DNA of 64,000 bases from Prorocentrum cordatum (taxonomy: Eukaryota; Sar; Dinophyceae; Prorocentrales; Prorocentraceae): assembly GCA_963575745.1 (NCBI GenBank), contig CAUYUJ010009513.1, positions 102,898 through 166,897 of the forward strand. Direction: 5' to 3'. Shown here in pieces: positions 13,756-26,461 of this stretch (its first letter is position 1; each line of letters starts with the position of its first letter). The position numbers were made by a program, and so were the translations under genes. Under the pieces are notes generated by a model. The model searched no databases. It had not been told where the DNA came from and was given only the letters and a program-made list of their open reading frames with translations.

Positions 13756-16700
13756 CCGAAATCTGCTCCCAAACCCCTCCCAGGATCCTCCCCGGATCTC
13801 TATCCTGGCCAGCCGTCCGCCCTGAACGGGCCCCGGGCCGTCGTCCCGGGGCCAGCGCCTGGCACCGAGAGAGCGCCCCCGGAGCGAGGCAGGCGCGCCG
13901 ATCCCCCCCATGAAGAAGCCGATGCCGCCCAGCGCGCGGATCTTCGCCTCGTACTCGGCGCACCACTGGTCCACCTCCGCGGGGTGGGCGCCCGGCCCGG
14001 CGGCCCGCCGGGGAGGCTGGAGCGCGAAGAGCGGGCGTGCCGCGCGCGAGCGGCCGCCTTCATCACTTGTTTTTGTTGCTGTTTCTGAAGCCCTGCGGCA
14101 CGGAGGGGAGGGGAGGGAGGCGGAGGGCGGCGAAGGGGGGGGGCAGGCCTCGAGACCCTGAGCCTGGGGCGTGAGACGCGCTGCCGATTGCGGTCGGGAG
14201 TTGTTGCTTGCTGTGGGCGGTGGTGGCCCCCGAGACACGCTGTGCCTTGCAAGTGGACGCAACGTCGCTGCGCTCCGCTGGGCGGGAGGCTGGGGCAGAA
14301 CGCAGCCGTGGACGCTTGGTGGCTGGGACGTGGATGGCGTGTCGCGCCGGAGCGTGGTGGGCCAGAACCGGCGGAGCGACACGCCAAAGCTCCCGATTGG
14401 AACTGTGACACTGACTCCCAGAACAAGTCCCCTGCTGTCTCAGGAGCCCGCCCCGCCCCTCCCCTCTGGCCCCGCCGCAAGACCATCCCGACCAGACCAG
14501 GGTGTCGTTGCGGGCCGTCGTTTGTGACTGTCCTGGGATGTCACACCCCTCCTTCGTCCCGATCTTTCAAACATTGGGGAAAGCGCCAGTCGCGTTTCCC
14601 CAGAAGTTGTTCGCTCCTATTGCTTGTGCGCAAAAACCATAGAACAATCCCGCAAAGGGGGGGGTGGACGGGGAACCCTATGACGCCCACTGCCGGCAGA
14701 CGCTTCGCCTGAGACGTCCTCACCATCCACTCAGGAATTATGCTCTCGTTCCAATGCCAGGTAGATTCTTGGCCGAGACGGCCACGATCGTGCCCTCGTC
14801 TCAATGCCATCTAGATTCTTGGCCCAGACGGCCACGATCCTTTCTATTATCAAAACAAGCACATACACACTACGGTACACATGGCCGTTCTCTCGCAACT
14901 GTCACGCGGCCACGATCCCCATGCCCAGAAAACGCACACTGGTGCCCACAGCCATGCCCTCCCCCCCGTCACACGGCCACGCCCCCTGGTAAGAGAAAAC
15001 AACTGCGGCTCACATGGCCCTGCTCTCATCCTTGTCGCAGGGCCACGATGCGTCCTAACACTGCGGCGCACGCGGTTGTGCTCTCATCCATGTCATGCGG
15101 CCACGATGCCTTGTTACAAACATGCGTTACGGTGCACGCGGTTCTGCTCTCACCCCTGGCACACGGCCCAGATCCCTCCTCTCTTTTTGTTTTATGGAGA
15201 ACAGCACCACGGTGCATTCGGCCGTGCTATCGCTCCTGCGACGCGGCCGAGATCCCCTCTGAAACCATACGCTACAATGCACATGACCGTGCTCTCACCC
15301 CTGTCACACCGCCAAGATGCCTTCTGAGAAACACGCAACGGTACACATGGCTGTGCCCTCAGACTTTTCACGCGGCTGCGATCCCTTGAAAGAAAACCAC
15401 GGTGCACACGGTTGTGCTCTCACCTCTGTAACACGGCCACGACCCGTTGTAAAAAAACACGACGGTGCACATGGCTGTGCTCTCACCCATGTCACGCCTA
15501 GGACCCCCTAGGACTGCAGACGCTCCCACTGGCCGACCTCCTACTCCTCGATACGCCTCTTCACCTCTGCTGCTAGAACAGAAAGCTTTGCTGGGCCCCT
15601 CTTGTTCTCGCGACGTCTGGTGGCCTGTGCCGGTTCCTTCACCCGGACGGTTTCCCCCGGGGCCGTAGGCGACCCGAGGAGGGGAGGGCGAGGATGGGGA
15701 GGAGGAGGAGGGGGAGGAGGAGAGGAGGAGTAGGAGGAGGAGGAGGAGGAGGAGGAGGAGGAGACGGAGGGGGAGGAGGAGGAGGATAAGGAAGGGGAGA
15801 AGGAGGAGGAGGAGGAGGAGGAGGAGGAGGAGGAGGAGGAGGATAAGGAGGAGGAGGAGGTGGAGGAGGAGGAGGAGGAGGAGGAGGACGGGTCGCCAAA
15901 GCCCTTTGGAGAAACCATCCACATTCACCTACGCGCAAGATAAATCCCTGGACCCCTCGCGGGCACCGTCCTGGCCTGGGCTTCGAGCTGCGTTCGGCTG
16001 CGTTCGGCGCGTCCCCAAGACACGTCCACCGGCGGCGCGCAGAAGCCTATAGGCGAGGCAGGCCGCGCGGGCTTGGGCCTTCTGGGCGAGCGGGGATGCT
16101 TCGTGCACCCCCTTTCGCCGTCCCCCCGCTGCGAAGCTCCCGCGAAGCTTCGGTGCCCGGTCCAGGAGGGCCCCGTGATCCCCCCACGCTTGTCCCCCCA
16201 TCTGGTCAGGGCCCAGCCGATGGCCAGGCTAGCTACAGGCCAGGCGGGGCTACGTGCAGGATGGGCTCAGGCTAGGCTCGGCCATGCTAGGCTGGGCTAG
16301 GCTAAGCGCAGCCCTCCCCATGCGGCTGCGGCCAAACATATCCGCACACCTCGGCCCAGGAACCCTCCCAAGGAAAGTCCTGAGAACTTGAACGGCACGG
16401 GCTGCCGCCAGCCGTGACCACCCACGGGCGAGTCCGCAGGAGCCCCCCAGAACTGCCCGAAAGTGTCCAAGCACCTCCGTCCTGGATCCTGTGAGGGGGA
16501 ACTGTAGGCGAAGGCGGGTCCGCAGCAGGCCCGCCCCCCAAGCTGCCCAACAGCGTCCCAGCACCTCCGCCCTAGATCCGGTGAGGGGGGAACTGTAGGC
16601 CAAGGCGAGTCCGCAGCAGGCCCACCCCGCAAAATGCCCAAAAACGTCCCAGCACCTCCATCCTGGATCCGGTGAGGGGGAAACTGTAGGGGCAGGCCCA

Positions 16701-19692
16701 GGGGGGAAAGATGGATCTGGAATCGGCGATACTCCGCATGGGGTAGATCGGTGGCAGCCCCTCGCCTACGAAACACGAAACAAACAGGCATCCTCCTGGG
16801 CGTGGCAGGGAGCCCAGGCCCCGATCGGCGATGCCTGGGCGATTGTGGGTCGATGCTTTCCCCCCCCCTGGGCCAGCGCCCCCGCCCCTGCCGTTGCCAC
16901 TGATCCTGGCTCCCCTCGAGGGCGTCTGGTCCCTGGACCGGGGCCCAATGCGGCTTCGGGCCCGCTTCGGCTCTCTCGGCCCATCTCGGTTTCGGCCCGT
17001 CTCGGCCTCGGCCGTTCCGGCTGCGGCGCGTTTCGGGCCCGGCACGGCACGGCACCGGACCAGAGCCGAAACGGGCCGAAGCCGAATCGAGCCGAAGCCT
17101 ACACGGGCCGAAGCCGAAACAAACGGGATGGAGGCGACACGGACCGGAGCTGGAACTGGCCGAAGCCGAAAGCGGCCTCTTGCCCTGCCTCTGCCCCAGC
17201 GCCCCCCGCAGTGCCTGGCGCAGCACCCGCTGCTGGGCGCGCTCCAGGTGGTTGCCGGGCTCCCTCCAGCGCAGGGACAGGTCGACGCTGCCTTCTCGGA
17301 GGGGGGCCGCTGCGGAGAGGGGCCACTGGCGGGCGGCGGAAGGAGCACGGGGCGCAGGCGGAGCGGGGATTTGGAGGGCCCAGGGCCGAGGATCAAGAAC
17401 CCCTCGCGTCGTGCGACAGACACGGCGACAGCTGCTTCTTCAGCTTCGGCCTCTGGGGGCCCTCAGCAGGCCTCAGGGCTGTCAACGCATGACGCAGGGT
17501 GAAAAGCTGGTCACTGGGAAGGGGTCCAGACTGCACGGTTTCCCCAAGGGCCGTAGGCGACCCGAGGAGGGGGAGGGGGAGGAGGAGATGGAGGGAGGAG
17601 GAGGAGGAGGAGGAGGAGGAGGAGGAGGAGAAGAAAGGAGGAGGAAAGGAGGAGGAAAGGAGAAAGAAGGAGGAGGAGGAGGACGAGGGGGCGAGGGGGA
17701 GCAGGAGAAGGAGGAGGAGGAGGAGGGAGGAGGAGGAGGAGGAGGAGGAGGAGGAGGAGGAGGGAGGAGGAGGAGGAGGAGGAGGAGGAGGAGGAGGAGG
17801 AGGAGGAGGAGGAGGAGGGGAGGAGGAGGAGGAGGAGGAGGAGGAGGAGGAGGAGGAGGAGGAGGACAGGGAGGAGGAGAGGGAGGAGGGAGAGGGAGGA
17901 GGAGGAGGAGGAGGAGGAGGAGGAGGAGGAGAATGTGGATGAGGAGGAGGAGGAGGAGGAGGGAGGAGGAGGAGGAGCAGGAGGAGGAGGAGGAGATGAA
18001 GGAGGAGGAGGACGGGACGCCCAAGCCATTCGGAGAAAACCTCCAACTCAGAGTGAAAAGCCGGTCACCGGGAAGGGGTCCAGACCTCTGGGCCCCGCCT
18101 CAAGACAGAAGCACAATCTCGGGGGGCTCCTGCTGGACGTTCTCGGGGCGTGTCGCGGTACGGTGCAGTATACGCTACGGCTCGCTCCCCAGCCCCGTTC
18201 GGGGCGGTCGCCTGGAGAGGGCGAGCGAGGTCCCCGCGAGCCTCGGCGAGGTCCCCTAGGAGAGGGCCTCCCGAAGTCACGGCGACGCGGCCGAGACCGG
18301 CGTTGGAAGCGACGCGGCCGAGATCGACGCGGCCGAGGTCGGCCGTGGGTGCATGTGGCTGGCGTCCTCCCGAATCAGTCGAGCAAAAGCGCCCAGGCCG
18401 CCTGGTCGGCGTGCGCCCTTCGCCGGCTGGCGAAGCCTCAGCGAGGTCCGCGCGAGCCGCCAGAGAATGTCCTGGGACTTCTCCGCGGGGGCCTCCCCGC
18501 GGGACAGCCCGAGACCGCCCGGGGGCCTCAGATCCTTGGAGGCCCGCTTCGGTAAGACGAAGCCAGGACGATGATAACATCGGGCGAGGATACATAGATA
18601 GTCTCTGGGATCCAACCTCGGGCGCCGCGGCCTTCTCAGAGCGTTCCGGAACGCCCTGATAGCGATCCAGAACGCTCGGTAAAGGATGTATCTTCGTCCT
18701 AGCTCCGTCCGACATCGGCCTTTCCTTGCCGCCCTCCTTGTGGCAGCCGCGCCCGTATGGGGGCAGTCACGCCCTGCTTGGTGCGGGCCGGCGTGAGGAG
18801 CAACAGAGCAGCCAGATCAGCGCTGGGTTTCATGGGGGCTGCGTGAGTGCCAGCGGGGCCGCCCGAGCAATGACCTGACCGATCGGCCGTGGGCCTGCCT
18901 CCGCAGGGCCGCAACGAATCAGATCAGTGCTGGGAATCACCTGCGTCGACTGGGCCGGCCCGAGCGCTGGCCAAACCCTTGTTATGATGCCGATGCTCGC
19001 TTCCGCAAGGGGCGCGGGGCAGGCTGCTAATGGCACGCCGCCATGGGGAACTCGCCAGCGTCTCACCTTTCAGGCTTCTTGACGAACAGCAGAAGCAAAC
19101 AACAAAAACTGTTGGGCTCCGGACAGCAATGGGTCATTGATTTACTTTTTCTTACTCGCGGACTGAGGTGGCCGGCGGAATGTGGCGCGGGCGAAGTCCA
19201 GGCCTATGGCGCCACGAAGAGACATCGAGGCGGTCGGTCAGTTTCTCACTCCAGGGCCGTCAACAACAACGAATCAGGATATAGCGCTGGCACACTCAGG
19301 AGCTACCATGGGACCCAGTGACTCGAACAAATCGGGTCGTCGGAGGTCTGGGAGCAGGGCCTTAGGATGCACGTGCTGGTCGGGCCTCTCTCGCGCCCTC
19401 CTTGTGGCAGCCGCGCTCTGCGTTCGTCTGTCGTGCCCTGCTTCGTGCAGGGAGTGTCCTGCCTGCGCCGCAAACGAACCCTATGGAGGAGGACAAGAGA
19501 CCCTCTGATCTAGGCTTAGGTCGGGCCTGTCCCCCTACAGGCGAATTTGGGGCGAAACATCCCAAACACTCAAGAACTATTTCCAAAATGGAAAGAAAAT
19601 CAAACATTCGTCCCTAGATTATTTTTGGACCATTTTTGAATACTCATCCTATAGAGTGACTGGCCCAACTTCAATCCAGGCGCAAAGAACAC

Positions 19693-19730
<38 letters not shown>

Positions 19731-22700
19731 GCGCACGCGCACGCGCACACGCACACACACGCACACGACAAGCGGTATGTTTGCGCCGTCGAAGACCCTG
19801 TGCGGCTCGACCCCGCTCGAAGGACGACGCGGGAAGGTGGGGGGTCTCCGCTCGTAATACCTCGTACGACGCGGGATCTACGGGACTTAGCTGCCCCGAT
19901 GCGCAACACGTAGTGTATTGAAACGGAGCTCAATACGTAGACTGAACACGTACGTTTTGAACACGGCCGTTTTGAACACGGCACGTGCTACGCTTCAGAA
20001 CGTGCGTATCAGAGCAGCTAAGTAGAAGAAGCATAGTTCATGTCGGGGTCTTGGCCTCTGGCGAGGGGGACAGAGGATGAGGAGGATGAGGACTGAGTTG
20101 GCACCGTCAGGCCAGACATCCTCCATCCTGTCCATGCTCACGTGGTCCTGGAACGCGGTCGCTCAAATTCCCGAGAAGGGAACACCATCATCCTCCTCAA
20201 ACCCACTTCTGGTCCCTACGTGGTCCACTTCCTCCTCTCCACTCCCTCTTCCCTCTACACGCCCTCCTGCACCTGTTCATTCCATCTCCCCTCCTCGACC
20301 GCTCCTCTCCAGCCGCACACCCTTTCGCCGCCGACGCCACGACGGTAAAGCCCTCTCCCTCCTCCGACGGCGACGTCCCCCAACGACGACGACGACATGT
20401 CCCCACTACGACGACGTCCCACGACGACCACGTTCACCTCTTACGACGACGACGTTCGACGACGGCGACGAAACCATACCAGACCTCCGGCGTCTTGGCT
20501 ACTTCAATAAGGGGCCTCTGGAACTCTGGATCACTTCTGGGGGACCCGCTTATCGTCCCAGATCAGCTTTTGACACTCCCGAGGGCCCGGCTAGGGCCCC
20601 GAGGCGCCGAAAACGACGAAACCACAACCTCCGTCCTGAGGTCGGTCAAGCTGTCCCTGGAGTTGCAGTGCCTCCGCAGACGCACTGATGAGCCTACCTC
20701 TAGCACATTCCGCAGTGCTTCGCGCTCTGCGGGCGCTGCAGCTGTCCGCGGCCCTCCCCCCCTTTCGGTGTCAACTCATGGGAGCCTCCCACAACATCTT
20801 GTCGGCTCTTGCGCAGTCGACGCTACATCGACGCTGAATCGACGCCAAATGAACGCCAGCCGACGCTGAATCGGCGCTGCCTCATCGCCTCCCAGACGCC
20901 AATCGACGCTAACTGGCGCTAAAGACGGCATTACAAGGGTATGCCAGGCTCCCGTGACTTGCTACCGACCCCCCACGTTCTTTCGGCGGCGAGCGAGGAG
21001 GGGAAGTGAGAAGGGGCGGGCCTTCTCAGAAGGCTCGGGAGCCCCCCCGGCCCTCTGAGAAGTGTTCTGCTAAACTTTCCCCGACGGCATTAAAAACACC
21101 TCGTAGTAGGCGCGAGGGTTCTGAGAAATCCCGCCGCCTTCTAAGAAGGTTTTCTCCATCTCATTTCCCACCCTCGCTCGCCGCCGAGCGACTTGCTGCT
21201 GAAGCCCCCTCCTTCCCAGCCTCCCCTCCCCCTCCGAGCTCCCTGAGCGAAGGCCCATGGAACCGTCTGCTAAGAGAGCTCCCCACCTAGAATTGGGTCG
21301 GGTACGTCCTCATACATGGCCAAACACCTGCCATGGCGATCGTTTTACGACGCGAGCATGTCTGGATCTTGGAAGCCTCGACCGCAGGCAGATCAAGACT
21401 TAGGTCGGGCATGTCCTCCTACAGGCGGATGCCGGAAGGATGATCTAAGGAGTAGCAAACACAGACTCGACACAAAAAGAATCATCGCGGCATCGTCCCC
21501 ACACAGTTCTCTGAGTTTTCCTCCTGTAGAGGGACCTGCCCGACCCGAATCAAGAAGCTCCGCCACTGCCGGACCTCCTCCGAGGACGTCCTCCCCGAGG
21601 CGGCGCCCCGAGCTCGCCGCGGCTCCTGCGGCTCGCCGGTCGGCCCGAAGCTGGGCCCGGCGCTGCCGAGGCCGATCTTGGAGCAGTCCATCAGCAGCGC
21701 CTGTGCGGGGAGGGGCGGCGGGCCCAGGCCCCCCCCCCGGAGAGAAGGGCACCGCGCTGGCCCTGCAGGCGTGCTGCAGCGGCTTGTGGCGCGGGTGCCT
21801 GCGTGGAGCTCGGTCCAGAGGCTGCGAGCGAAAAGGGGAAGCGAGCTTCGCGTGGATCTGTTCGGGGGGTTTCGTTCCTGGCCCCAGAAACAAATGCGCG
21901 CGAAATTCACTGCGAAATCCAAAAGGACTCTCCAGGACACTCTGGACCCATCCTATCGTTTTCCGAACGAAATACGCTCCGCCATGTTAGCGACAGGAAG
22001 AATCAAAAAACACGCCGGGACGTTTTCACGACTCTTTGCCAGGCGTCAGGACCGTCGAAAAACGACGCAGGATGACGAACCTGTCCCGGTGAGTAGGTCG
22101 AAACATCTGGGGGGCGACGAAAAAATCATGACGTCGGGGGTCTGGGAAGGAGGAACACGTCGCCGGAAGAAATAGGAAAAAACATGAAGCAGGAGGGCGG
22201 AGAAAGTAGACTGGCTCCAGGCGCTCCCAGAGAATAGCAGAACACAGCAACAGCACATCGACTTTTGAACTATGGAAGTAGGACCTGGGAGTCCAAAGAT
22301 GCATATTTTCAACGACCGGCGTGTACAGTCAACCCATGCAATAAGGAGACACGATAAGGATGCAGGGGCATTTGAAGGCCATGTCGACACATTGCGAGCG
22401 GGGCCCGGTCAGCGGCAGTGGACAAGGATGGGCCAAAAGGGAACGATGCATGGGCAACCTCAGAAAATTGCTCATCCTTACTATGCGGGTTGAGTGTAGA
22501 GGCCTCCCAGATGGGGTCCGAGTTGATCGGGGTCGGATGATCTCGCTGCATCGCCAATGCATCGCCGATGCATCGGCGACGTCGGCGGTGCATCGGCGAC
22601 GCTGGCGTGGAGAAAATCTGGCTCCTCATCGAGCCGCATCGCGTTGCTCCAACCCCATCAACTCGGACCACATCTGGGAAGCGCACCCAAACCTCCAACG

Positions 22701-25700
22701 CACTGAAGCAACACGATGGGTACGCTTCATGGTAGAGCTCCGATGAGCTCCGGGGACTCTGCAGGAACAAAATCAGGACATCGGAGGTCTGGATAGGGAG
22801 AAGGGAGAGGACAGGGATAATGAGAGGGAGGAGTTTGGAGGAGAAGGAGCGTAAAGAGGGGGAGGGGGATGAGAATATGGAGGAGGTGGATGAGCTGGGT
22901 AGGGAAAGGGAGGACGAGGATCAGGGCGCAGTAAAGAGAAGGAGGGGCAGGAGGGCAGGAAGGGCGTGGGACGAGGATGACAAGACGGAGGCGGAAGGGG
23001 GAAGACGCGGAGCAGGGGAAGGATTAGGACTAGTGGCAGGAGGAGGAAAGGGCAAGGGTGGGAACGAGTGGCAGATGAGGACGACGACGAGGGTAAGGGT
23101 GGGTGGAGGGCTAATGCGGAAGGAAGGAGCGGATGGGGGTGGAGGGCAGGGAGACGGATGGTACGGGGCATGAGGGTCAGGAGGGAGAGGATGGAGAGGA
23201 CAGAGTAGGAGGGTAATGAGAACTGAAGAGGAGGAGGAGGAGGAGGAGGAGGAAGAGGAGGAAGAGGAGGAGAGATGGAAGAGGGTCATGAGGGGAGAAG
23301 AGGAAGGACGGCAATGAAACAAGGAGACTGTGATGAGGAGAGGGATGAGAAGAATAAGCAATGGGGCAGTGAGGAAAAGTGGAAGCAGAGAAGGATGGTA
23401 AGGAGGAGGGGGAGGAGGCAATGACGCGGACGGGAGGGGAAGGACCCGCTCTGGAAAGCTGATGCGGAGAACCTATCATGTAGCACGAGCTCAACATGCA
23501 ACGACCAATGCAATGTGCAAGTGGTGAATGCAGGAGAACGGGAAACCTCTAGCTCCACAAAGTACAACGGCAAGCTTGTCGCACAGGCTGAAGACGACTT
23601 TTGACGCATCGCCATCCAAACACCGTGAGCGTGACGTCTTACAAGGTCTCCAGATCACCATGATGGATTTGGCCCGTCCTGTCACATCCAAATGAACTAG
23701 CGACCCTTGATCGTCCATACAGTATAGAAGCGGAAGGTGGGATGCCCCTTGCGTCGCACAAATGACACGCCAACGACGTTTTGGTAACCGCCACTTGGCT
23801 CGAACTCACTGCGTAACACCTAAACGTGTCGTTCGTCCGCGCCACTTTTCAAACGCGTGCCGCAAGCTCCTTCTCTCCCCCTCCGACCTCATGGTCAATT
23901 CAATACCCACGGAATCCCGTACACTTACCGAAAGTAGCTGGCTGGCCAGGCAGCCTTATTAGGGTCAAGCCCAAAGCCCTTGATGTAAAAATTCGTGACG
24001 TAATGGTAGAAACTGTTGTGCTGTTCCTGCCAAATGCCCCGCCCGATGGCAAACGAAGCACAAACGCACACGGAACATCGAGTACCTTAAAAAACAACCC
24101 ATCTGCTGAAGGTGCCATGCCCACTTGCCTGGCATATTACAACCAGCCTTCTCCATGTCCTCCCTCCCCCCCCTCCTGTTCATCATTCTGCTCCAAACAT
24201 GCTGACAAGCACCACGGGAGTTACAAAGTCACGCAAATCATGTGAAGACGATTTCTTGGGGCTGGGGATTTCTTGACGCTCCCGAGGAGCATGTCCATGG
24301 AAAGAGGAGAGGAGAGGATGGGCCAGGGAAGCGAAAAAAGGGGGGACATGGGGGTGCAATGGGAGGATGGGCGGAAGAGGGGAAGAGGGGGAGAGCGTCG
24401 ATTGGGGAAGAGGGCTCACCTTTGCCCCGGCGTCTGCCCTCGGCAAAACGAAAACAAAAAGCGGACCATGAGGAAATTACGAGAAACGCTTGGGCAGGGG
24501 AGCTATTAGGACTCGGCCAGGGGTACCCTCTTGGCGCCAACAAGAGGCTGCCAGCGTGGACCCAGAGCACAAAATTATGGCACAAGCGTCTCTGCGGCTG
24601 GGGCGCGTTTCTTATGTTCGGTGGTAATGGGCATTATAAAGGGGGGGGGGAGGGGTCAGGGAGTCCCCCTGACCGTGCCACGGCGGCAGTGCCCAGAGCG
24701 CACTGGGGGGGAGGAGCGCGTTACGTTATAGGGGAGGGGAGGGAGGGGGGGTCGGGTGGCTGTAATGCCCATGATGCCCCAAGCAATAAAGAGGCACTCT
24801 CTTGTTCTTCGTCAAAAAAATTAGGCACCCTCGGGACACCCTCACAAGCGGCAAGGGCCAGCAAAGGGCGGCAGCGGGGCGGGAACGTGGCAAATCCTCG
24901 TGGCACCAGCGCAGGCGGCAGCGGGCGGCAGCGGGGCGGGAACGTGGCAAATCCTCGTGGCACCCCCACAGGCGGCAACGGGCGGCGAGGGGCCGGCATG
25001 TTGTGAATCCGCGGGGTGCCCCCACAGGCAGCAATGGGCGGCAACTGCTGGAGCGTGGCGGCGAGTCCCGGGAACACCCCCACGGGCGGCAACAGCCGGC
25101 AACTGCCGGAACGTGGCGACTCCTCGTGGCACCCCGACAGGCGGCAACGGGCGGCTGCGGGCGGAACACGGCGACTCCTTGGGACACCCCCCAACAAGCG
25201 GCAGCGGCCGGCAACGGGGCGGCACCGGGGCGGCAACAGGCCGGAACGTGGCGAATCTCGGGACACCCACCTACACCCTCAGAAGCGCAAGTAGACACCC
25301 CGGGGAACACCCATCCAACCCCTTAGAACTTGGGCGCAATCACTGCTTGGGGTGACAACAGCAAATCTGCTCGGGCGCGTCTCGTCGAACCGCAGGGAGT
25401 CGGCAGCACCGCTGGCCCCCGACGCCCTGCCTCGAGCACCACGGGGAGTGGCAGCACGCGTGTCCACGACTGGAAGTTCCCAGAGGTTCCCGGGGTCCGG
25501 CCCCGAGGGGCGGATGCGGGATCGTCTCGGGCGAAGGCGCCCCGTAGCTCGGAAGATTGAAGGAAGCAGCAGGGGAGGAACGCAAGGAGAACCAGCACCA
25601 GCAGCAAGCACACAACAAGCATCACACACACAAACACACACACACAGAAACACACAAACACACACACACATTTCCGTGGTGTCGCGGCCAAGCCCGCGCT

Positions 25701-26429
25701 GGCGTAGGTCAAGTCAGGCGGAGGCGCGCGGCCAGGCCCAGCGCACAACACACGCAAACACACACTTTCACTCGGCGAGCTCTCGCTCGTTGACGGGCTG
25801 GTAAAAGAGCACGGGTGGCTAAACAGTGCGGCAGGAAAGAGGGAGGGGCACACGAGAAACAGTCGCACCGCAGCACACAACATATACACAGCCAGCATAC
25901 ACGAGACGCCTCCGGGAGAGCTCGGCCGTCCGAAGGCTGCAGAGCACAGAGACTGCGCACGCGCCCGCGCTGCCAGCCCTGGCGAGGGAGTTGGGCCCGC
26001 CAGGTCGGGGCACGGGGGGACCTCCACCTCTTCTTTTTGAAAAGCATCACGACAGAGAGTGTTGGACATGTTTCTGCATCCCGATGCCTCTTTGCCAGGC
26101 GTTCGGGAAAGTGAGTAGATATGTAGACATAAAAACCATGCTAGCCAGCATGGCCCCGAACCGAATGCTTCTAGCAATGCGATGGTGCAAAATATGTGGA
26201 GCACTCGATGTGGTGCAACCTCTGTGGTGCAAGAGATGTGTAGCAATATATGTGATGCTGTAGCCCATGTGGAGCATTATATGTTGTGCAAATTAAGTGG
26301 TGCGATCTGTTGCGCAACCAACGTGGAGCAATACATGTGGGGCACTCTGCATGGTGCAATCTAGGTGGTGCAACCTGGGTGAAGCAACGTATGCTGCGCA
26401 AGCTGTGTAGACCTAGACACACATATATC

Positions 26430-26461
<32 letters not shown>

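Noticed and set aside
14060-14115. [11 protein letters not shown] on the minus strand just upstream of deaminase exon 7, first taken as an exon
   Set aside because: It resembles the helix before VDQWC, but 17215-17291 supplies that helix together with VDLSLR in the right phase. Using both would duplicate the block.
24850-25275. Regularly spaced repeats as a possible CRISPR array (also 14860-15510 and 52583-53510)
   Set aside because: The whole unit repeats, with no unique spacers. Genes are eukaryotic with introns, and no cas-like sequence is present.
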